From the NCBI RefSeq assembly GCF_000325705.1, contig NC_019904.1, positions 814,001 to 878,000 of the forward strand: a DNA stretch of 64,000 nucleotides, read 5' to 3'. Under the pieces are notes generated by a model. That model searched no databases, had not been told where the DNA came from, and was given only the letters and a program-made list of their open reading frames with translations. Each line of letters begins with the position of its first letter. Within the stretch, counting starts at the first letter, position 1. This DNA is from Echinicola vietnamensis DSM 17526 (lineage in GTDB: Bacteria; Bacteroidota; Bacteroidia; Cytophagales; Cyclobacteriaceae). Below are positions 59,437-64,000 of this stretch, one piece after another. Both the position numbers and the translations under genes were made by a program.

Positions 59437-60264
59437 TCACTTCGAAACTTTAGGGATATAATAGAAATTGAGTGGATTTTCTATCTCAAACACAAAGCCC
59501 GTTTCCATTATTCTCTCCCCACTCACCACTTTAAAATCGGGAAGGTCCTGCTGACGATAACTTTTGGGTGGAGCAAAGCCCATTTCCTGTGCATTCTTTT
59601 CATATACTTCCCGCTTTTTTGGATGTATAGGGCAAACACCGTTATAGGTTTCTCCCCATAATTCCTTTTCAATCACATGCGCGATCAGCCGCACGGCATC
59701 TACCTGATGAATGTAATTCACCGGAACATCCCCTGCCACATTCTCTTTTCCGGAGAAATAGCTGCCCGGCACCCGGTCCATTCCCAGTAATCCTCCGAAC
59801 CGAATTACCGTCAGGTCGTAAGCAGCATCCTCCCTCAGTATATTCTCCGCCCCAAATACCGCCGAATGCCCCGTACTATTGAGACACAGTTTTGTGGTTT
59901 CAGTCACTTCATTGTTGGTATTGGGATAGACGGAGGTAGAACTGGTGTAAATCACTCTCCCTACTCCTGCTTGCTTGATAAGTGTTTTGAGGTACTTTAT
60001 CTGCTCGGGATGAAAAGTCTCCGGCATGGATCGGCGTTTTGGGGGAATATTGACCACGACCAAGTCAGCATCAAAAAGTCGGTTAAAACCATTGCCAGAA
60101 GGATGGGGATCCAGTCGGAACACCACATTGTCGATTCCTTCGTCCAACAACTGCCGGTGCTTCTCAGGGGAAGTCGTACTTCCCAGTACCTGATGTCCCT
60201 TTTGCGCTAGCCGTCTTGCCAATGGCAGCCCTAGCCACCCAAGGCCAATTATGCTTATTTTCAT
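59437..60264 (-). CDS. NAD(P)-dependent epimerase/dehydratase-like protein
   Basis: 275 residues from ATG 60264 (MKISIIGLGWLGLPLAR). An in-frame ATG at 60339 is rejected because it crosses the terminator of the neighbouring gene. The Rossmann N-terminus G-L-G-W-L-G-L-P-L binds NAD(P) in the style of UDP-glucose dehydrogenase/YeeZ-type proteins (SDR-a5-like). VIYTSSTSVYPNT holds the catalytic Ser and Tyr region, though the usual Y-x3-K is not clear: the next motif is VTETTKLC. The central GGLLGMDRVPGSYFSG region matches the YeeZ-like group. Substrate is unknown. Confidence 0.75.
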   Translation of the reverse strand: MKISIIGLGWLGLPLARRLAQKGHQVLGSTTSPEKHRQLLDEGIDNVVFRLDPHPSGNGFNRLFDADLVVVNIPPKRRSMPETFHPEQIKYLKTLIKQAGVGRVIYTSSTSVYPNTNNEVTETTKLCLNSTGHSAVFGAENILREDAAYDLTVIRFGGLLGMDRVPGSYFSGKENVAGDVPVNYIHQVDAVRLIAHVIEKELWGETYNGVCPIHPKKREVYEKNAQEMGFAPPKSYRQQDLPDFKVVSGERIMETGFVFEIENPLNFYYIPKVSK

Positions 60265-60321
60265 GGTAAAGGTTTTGGGTAAATAACGTACCAACAGAAG
60301 ACATGTTTGCCATTTACCCAT

Positions 60322-60353
60322 AAAAAAACCTTCTCTCATAAGAAAGAAGGTTT
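60322..60353 (-). terminator. Terminator of the fatty-acid hydroxylase gene
   Basis: On the minus strand AAACCTTCT and AGAAGGTTT pair around TTCTTATGAG, followed by a T7 run; it lies 5 bp after the stop. Confidence 0.88.
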
Positions 60354-60357
60354 CAAA

Positions 60358-60987
60358 TTATTTATCCTTTTTGGGCATGGTTCCCAAAATCACATCCCAT
60401 AGTGGAGAACTTACTCCAAAAGCCACGTCAGGATCCTTATAATGATGAATGGCGTGATTTACCCAAAGGATCTTCAACGCATTTTTAGGAGGCTGAAAAG
60501 CATGTACGATATAATGCACACCCAAATACAATGCATACCCCATCAAAAATCCCGGAAGGAAGTACAGCGCATAATCACCCATCAAAAAGGTAAATACAAA
60601 ATAAAAGATGCAAGCGTACAGACCACTGATAAATGGTGGCATGGCCAAACGGTCCTTGTCCTTCGGATAATCGTGATGGACACCATGTACAGAATATTGT
60701 AATTTATCCTTCATAGGCGTATCGGGCACCATATGAAAGAAATATTTATGCATCAAATATTCTACAAGGGTAAATACCAATAATCCAACTATAGTCACCA
60801 ATAAGCCTATTCCTATGGAAATTGTTGTGGTGGTCAACGCATAAAACAGTGAAACGCCACCAATCACCAGAAACATGACAATAGGAATACTAATATGTGT
60901 CCTGGACATCTTTTCCAGCACCGGATTCTGGAACATTTGTGCCGATCCATTATTATCCGGCCTCTCCAGTCTTCCAATTTTTTTCAT
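60358..60987 (-). CDS. Fatty-acid/sterol hydroxylase superfamily di-iron membrane enzyme
   Basis: 209 residues with about four helices. The three histidine boxes of the integral-membrane di-iron hydroxylases are visible: EYLMHKYFFH (H-x4-H), HGVHHDYPKD (H-x2-HH) and NHAIHHYKDP (H-x2-HH), plus HYIVHA. The pattern is that of the fatty-acid 2-hydroxylase (Scs7/FA2H) subgroup, which lacks the cytochrome b5 domain in bacteria. It probably hydroxylates the N-acyl chain of ceramide or lipid A-type fatty acids. The b5-like protein at 38.6 kb is a conceivable but unproven electron donor. The ceramidase-family protein at 9.7 kb fits a sphingolipid context. Confidence 0.82.
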   Translation of the reverse strand: MKKIGRLERPDNNGSAQMFQNPVLEKMSRTHISIPIVMFLVIGGVSLFYALTTTTISIGIGLLVTIVGLLVFTLVEYLMHKYFFHMVPDTPMKDKLQYSVHGVHHDYPKDKDRLAMPPFISGLYACIFYFVFTFLMGDYALYFLPGFLMGYALYLGVHYIVHAFQPPKNALKILWVNHAIHHYKDPDVAFGVSSPLWDVILGTMPKKDK

Positions 60988-61141
60988 CCTAACTTACTAT
61001 TTTTTCCGTAAATGCATCCAAGCGGCTGAAAGATAACCTTTTACCCTTACCCACTACGTCTACCTCATTAATTTCACTACAAATTTAACGGATAGAATTC
61101 AAAAGGAGTTATTCTTTTCGGGAAATAATGATTAAAATCAG

Positions 61142-62281
61142 TTATTTGGACGTTGTAAGGGTTTTTTCAATGGTTTTCTTATAAAATTCCTCGTACCGAG
61201 GTAGAATATTGGAGACATCAAACTCCTTTGCCCTGGCCAAGGCCCTTTTCTTAAACGCAGGCAGATTTTGATCCGAAAGGATATGAAGGGCCTTTTCGGT
61301 CATTCCTTTGATATCTCCTACTGCACAGGCAAACCCTGTCACTCCATCAATGTTTAACTCTGGGATACCACCAGCATTGGAAGACAATACCGGCACTTCG
61401 CAGGCCATGGCCTCTAGTGCAGCCAACCCAAAACTTTCCTTTTCGGAAGGAATTAAAAACAGGTCTGCCACAGAAAGCACTTCCTCAACTGCATCCAATT
61501 TCCCCAGAAAACGCGTGTCTTCGCAGGTTCCCAACTCCCTACAGAGCCTTTCCATCTTATCCCTTTCGGGGCCATCTCCCACCAGCAACAGCTTGGCAGG
61601 AACCACTTTCCGCACTTCATAAAACACCCTGATGACATCCTCAACCCGTTTCACCTTTCTGAAATTCGATGTATGGACGAGGAGCTTTTCATCATCGGGA
61701 CAAATGGCCCTTTTGAAATGTTCCTTTCGCTGCTTTTTAAACCGGTCCAGATCGATAAAATTAGGGATAACCTGAATTCCGTTCTTGATTTCAAAATGAT
61801 CGTAGGTCGCCTGTTTCAAATCTTCCGAAACCGCCGTCACCCCATCGGACTGGTTAATGCTAAAGGTCACTACCGGCTCATAGCTGGGATCCTTCCCTAC
61901 CAGGGTAATGTCCGTTCCATGCAATGTCGTGACCACAGGAATCTCAATCCCCTGGGTCTTCAATATCTGTTTGGCCATGTAGGCGGCGGAGGCATGCGGA
62001 ATGGCATAATGCACATGAAGCAAGTCCAGCTTCTCAAATTTTACCACGTTCACCATCTTACTTGCCAAGGCGAGTTCGTATGGTGGATGTTCAAACAAAG
62101 GGTAACTTTTGATATCTACTTCGTGATAGAAAAGGTTCTCACTCAAAAAATCCAACCGGGTAGGCTGCTTATAGGTAATGAAGTGCACTTCATGTCCTTC
62201 CTTGGCAAGGGCTTTACCCAGTTCTGTGGCCACTACACCACTCCCACCGAAGGTAGGATAACAGACAATTCCGATTTTCAT
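61142..62281 (-). CDS. bshA: N-acetyl-alpha-D-glucosaminyl L-malate synthase, bacillithiol synthesis
   Basis: 379 residues, a GT4-family GT-B glycosyltransferase. The N-terminus MKIGIVCYPTFGGSGVVATELGKALAKEGHEVHFIT is a BshA hallmark. LHVHYAIPHASAAYMAKQI, VTTLHGTDITLVG and PSEKESFGLAALEAMACEVPV (E-x7-E motif) complete it. It joins GlcNAc from UDP-GlcNAc to L-malate, the first step to bacillithiol. bshB and bshC are not in the window, as expected where the genes are scattered. It implies a thiol-redox buffer of the bacillithiol type. It is monocistronic as far as can be seen. Confidence 0.94.
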   Translation of the reverse strand: MKIGIVCYPTFGGSGVVATELGKALAKEGHEVHFITYKQPTRLDFLSENLFYHEVDIKSYPLFEHPPYELALASKMVNVVKFEKLDLLHVHYAIPHASAAYMAKQILKTQGIEIPVVTTLHGTDITLVGKDPSYEPVVTFSINQSDGVTAVSEDLKQATYDHFEIKNGIQVIPNFIDLDRFKKQRKEHFKRAICPDDEKLLVHTSNFRKVKRVEDVIRVFYEVRKVVPAKLLLVGDGPERDKMERLCRELGTCEDTRFLGKLDAVEEVLSVADLFLIPSEKESFGLAALEAMACEVPVLSSNAGGIPELNIDGVTGFACAVGDIKGMTEKALHILSDQNLPAFKKRALARAKEFDVSNILPRYEEFYKKTIEKTLTTSK

Positions 62282-62369
62282 GTTTTCAGGGTTAAAAAAC
62301 GATTTTTTTTAAGAATTTAGAAGCTATAACCTTTCCTTTCAGGATTTTGTTCATCAAAGGTCTATTTTT

Positions 62370-64000
62370 TTACTTACGGATAGCCCTGTATATGATATCC
62401 TGAATATCCGTCCGCACATTATCTCTCAGCAGTGAATTGTTGCTGGCATTGGGATAGACCCTATTGGACAGAAAAACATAGATGAGGTTTTCATCTGGAT
62501 CTGCCCATACTGCTGTGCCCGTAAAGCCTGTATGGCCAAAACTATTCTTGGAAGCCAATTCGCCCGCAGGCCCGCCTTCCCCAGGTTCAGGATCGGGTTT
62601 ATCCCAGCCCCAACCCCTCCGACTTTGGTCAGACTGTCGTTTTGTAAATTCTTTAACGGTTTTTGCATCCAATAGGTTTATCCCTCCGTACTTGCCGTGC
62701 TGTAGCATCATCTGCATCATCACCGCCAAGTCATGGGCGGTACCGAAAAGTCCGGCATGTCCTGCCACTCCTCCATACATGGCCGCTCCGGGATCATGCA
62801 CATGGCCTCTGACCAGCTCATGCCTAAAGACCACATCATTTTCGGTGGGGGCTATCCTGTCCATATCATACTTCTCCAAGGGCCGGTAAGTCAGCGTGTA
62901 CAGCCCCAAAGGGTGGTAAAAATTCTGCTCTAAAAATGCATCCATCGGCTGGTTTAATATTCGCTCCACGACCTTTTGCATAATGTACATGGTCAAGTCC
63001 GAATACTTATAATCGTACCCTTTGCTAGAGGATTTTCGCCGAAGCGGAGACTCCACTGTCCACTTCCACACACTGTCCGGCAGCGCATCCATACCGTACA
63101 TGCCTTTGGCGACTTGAATGCTATAGCCGCTGCCTTTTGTCCGATGATAAAAAATGGGATCCCATTTCCCTGAATGGATGGTCTTAGTATAATGGGGTAT
63201 CCATGGCGCCAATCCTGCCTCATGCGCCATGATGTCATTCAGCTTAAGATCAGCTTTATTGGTCCCTATTAACTCTGGAAGGTATTTAGACACAGGGTCC
63301 TCCATATCGAGTAGCCCTCTGCTCTCCAGAAACATCACTGTCTGGGTGGTGGCCATGACCTTCGTGATGGAAGCCAGGTCATAAACCGTTTCAGGGGTTA
63401 CGGTCTGGCCTTTTTTGTAATCCAAGTGACCGTAACCTCTTTCGAACACCACTTTACCATCCTTAGCTACCAATACACAGGCACCCGGCGTGGACTTCCG
63501 GCGGATGGCCCGGTTCACCACCTCATCGATGTTATTGAGCGTCCGACTGTCCATTCCCTCATTTTCTGGATAACTATAGCCCAACCTGTCCTTTGATTCG
63601 AATGGAACCGAAATCCCGGCAGGCAATCCTGCACTTACCGTGGCTGGCAAAGCCCCATTTACCCCACGGGCACCGAAGATCACTTGTGGAGCCAACTTCT
63701 CCGTATATTCATTTTCCTCATAGGCCACCAGCACGTTTGGAAGGCCTTCAAGGTACTTGGCCGCATAGGCATTCCCAAAGAGCACCGTGATGACGTTGTA
63801 TTTTTCACTCAGGTTTTTGATGAAATACATGTCATCCGCTTTGATCCCGAAATTCCTCCTAGGGCTGTTACTGACATCGGTAATGCCCACTACAATGGTG
63901 TTAAAGTCGTTCAGGTTTTGCTCAAGGGCCCGATAGGATTGGTTATTACTGTTTCGGGGCAGTCTATAATGTGTAAACTTACCGAACTTGTCGAGGTAGT
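62370..64000 (-). CDS. GH3 beta-N-acetylglucosaminidase fused to a serine beta-lactamase-like hydrolase (partial, 3' part)
   Basis: The minus-strand frame is open to base 64000; the start is outside the window, so at least 542 residues are visible. The upstream part (IVVGITDVSNSPRRNFGIK, VLFGNAYAAKYLEG) is the C-terminal domain of a GH3 glycosidase. From about 63550 down, a class C beta-lactamase/penicillin-binding fold follows: SITK in YDLASITKVMATTQ is the S-x-x-K catalytic motif, YSD in YKYSDLTMYI the Y-x-N-type motif, and HTG in FGHTGFTGTAVW the third. Such fusions of about 970-1000 residues occur in Bacteroidota and are thought to act on peptidoglycan. It lies beyond bshA with an 88-bp gap. 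Confidence 0.88.
   Translation of the reverse strand, partial: YLDKFGKFTHYRLPRNSNNQSYRALEQNLNDFNTIVVGITDVSNSPRRNFGIKADDMYFIKNLSEKYNVITVLFGNAYAAKYLEGLPNVLVAYEENEYTEKLAPQVIFGARGVNGALPATVSAGLPAGISVPFESKDRLGYSYPENEGMDSRTLNNIDEVVNRAIRRKSTPGACVLVAKDGKVVFERGYGHLDYKKGQTVTPETVYDLASITKVMATTQTVMFLESRGLLDMEDPVSKYLPELIGTNKADLKLNDIMAHEAGLAPWIPHYTKTIHSGKWDPIFYHRTKGSGYSIQVAKGMYGMDALPDSVWKWTVESPLRRKSSSKGYDYKYSDLTMYIMQKVVERILNQPMDAFLEQNFYHPLGLYTLTYRPLEKYDMDRIAPTENDVVFRHELVRGHVHDPGAAMYGGVAGHAGLFGTAHDLAVMMQMMLQHGKYGGINLLDAKTVKEFTKRQSDQSRRGWGWDKPDPEPGEGGPAGELASKNSFGHTGFTGTAVWADPDENLIYVFLSNRVYPNASNNSLLRDNVRTDIQDIIYRAIRK

Noticed and set aside
60265..60339. 25-residue N-terminal extension of the epimerase-like protein
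   Set aside because: It runs into the terminator of the hydroxylase gene; the Rossmann motif begins at ATG 60264.

Overview
The window looks like chromosome of a member of the Bacteroidota, most likely Cytophagales/Cyclobacteriaceae (an Echinicola- or Algoriphagus-like marine bacterium). The evidence is of four kinds. Promoters fit the Bacteroidota pattern TTTG-N(17-23)-TAnnTTTG, for example at tRNA-Phe. Several proteins belong to families largely confined to the phylum: DUF4252, DUF4834, a PorE-like OmpA lipoprotein and a GH3/beta-lactamase fusion. AccD lacks its zinc ribbon and CarB lacks its allosteric domain. Sphingolipid and bacillithiol genes are present. The genus is an inference; the phylum is well supported. 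Almost everything is core housekeeping. I see no prophage, transposase, CRISPR array or rRNA operon.

Layout. 0-3.2 kb: the 3' end of a disulfide oxidoreductase, then an ECF sigma factor / membrane protein / two DUF4252 protein operon, a repeat-bearing intergenic region and tRNA-Phe. 3.3-8.1 kb: a membrane plus soluble Fe-S (HdrD/GlpC-like) electron-transfer pair, a conserved small protein and a PorE-like lipoprotein. 8.5-18 kb: purM, a ceramidase-family protein, a decayed-repeat region, an acyl-CoA dehydrogenase, a UbiA-like membrane protein, an SGNH hydrolase and a Crp/quinone reductase operon. 18.2-26.5 kb: gcvP, an M28 peptidase, a tandem duplication, an RhlE-type helicase, pyrC and tRNA-His. 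26.5-34 kb: a 49-residue small gene, a three-gene glycogen operon (debranching enzyme, GT4 synthase, GH57) and clpB. 34-40 kb: a second repeat region, rlmN, a small outer-membrane protein, and the operon of a ureohydrolase-like protein, a b5-like protein, a BadF-type kinase and murQ. 40-52 kb: nqrF without the other nqr genes, accD, mscS, cstA, a metzincin-like lipoprotein, carB and a beta-propeller lipoprotein. 52.7-59.2 kb: the 2-oxoglutarate dehydrogenase genes sucA, sucB and lpdA, all on the minus strand. 59.4-64 kb: an epimerase-like protein, a fatty-acid hydroxylase, bshA and the 3' part of a GH3/beta-lactamase fusion.

The most unusual structure is a compact AT-rich element of about 530 bp (54166-54695) between sucB and lpdA. 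It holds one gene, a four-helix-bundle protein of the 23S-rRNA intervening-sequence (S23/Avd-like) family. It is bounded by inversely oriented arrays of GTAC spaced exactly 7 nt apart, four copies on one side and five on the other. It resembles an rRNA intervening-sequence element sitting outside any rRNA gene, inside a TCA-cycle gene cluster.

A second theme is a layer of non-coding dispersed repeats in nearly every long intergenic gap: a 135-139 bp element with terminal inverted repeats (two copies), a 102-bp and a 65-68-bp block shared in inverted order between 11.6-12.0 and 34.4-35.0 kb, a ~30-bp motif found five times, a 31-bp shared segment, and a ~190-bp tandem duplication carrying terminators.
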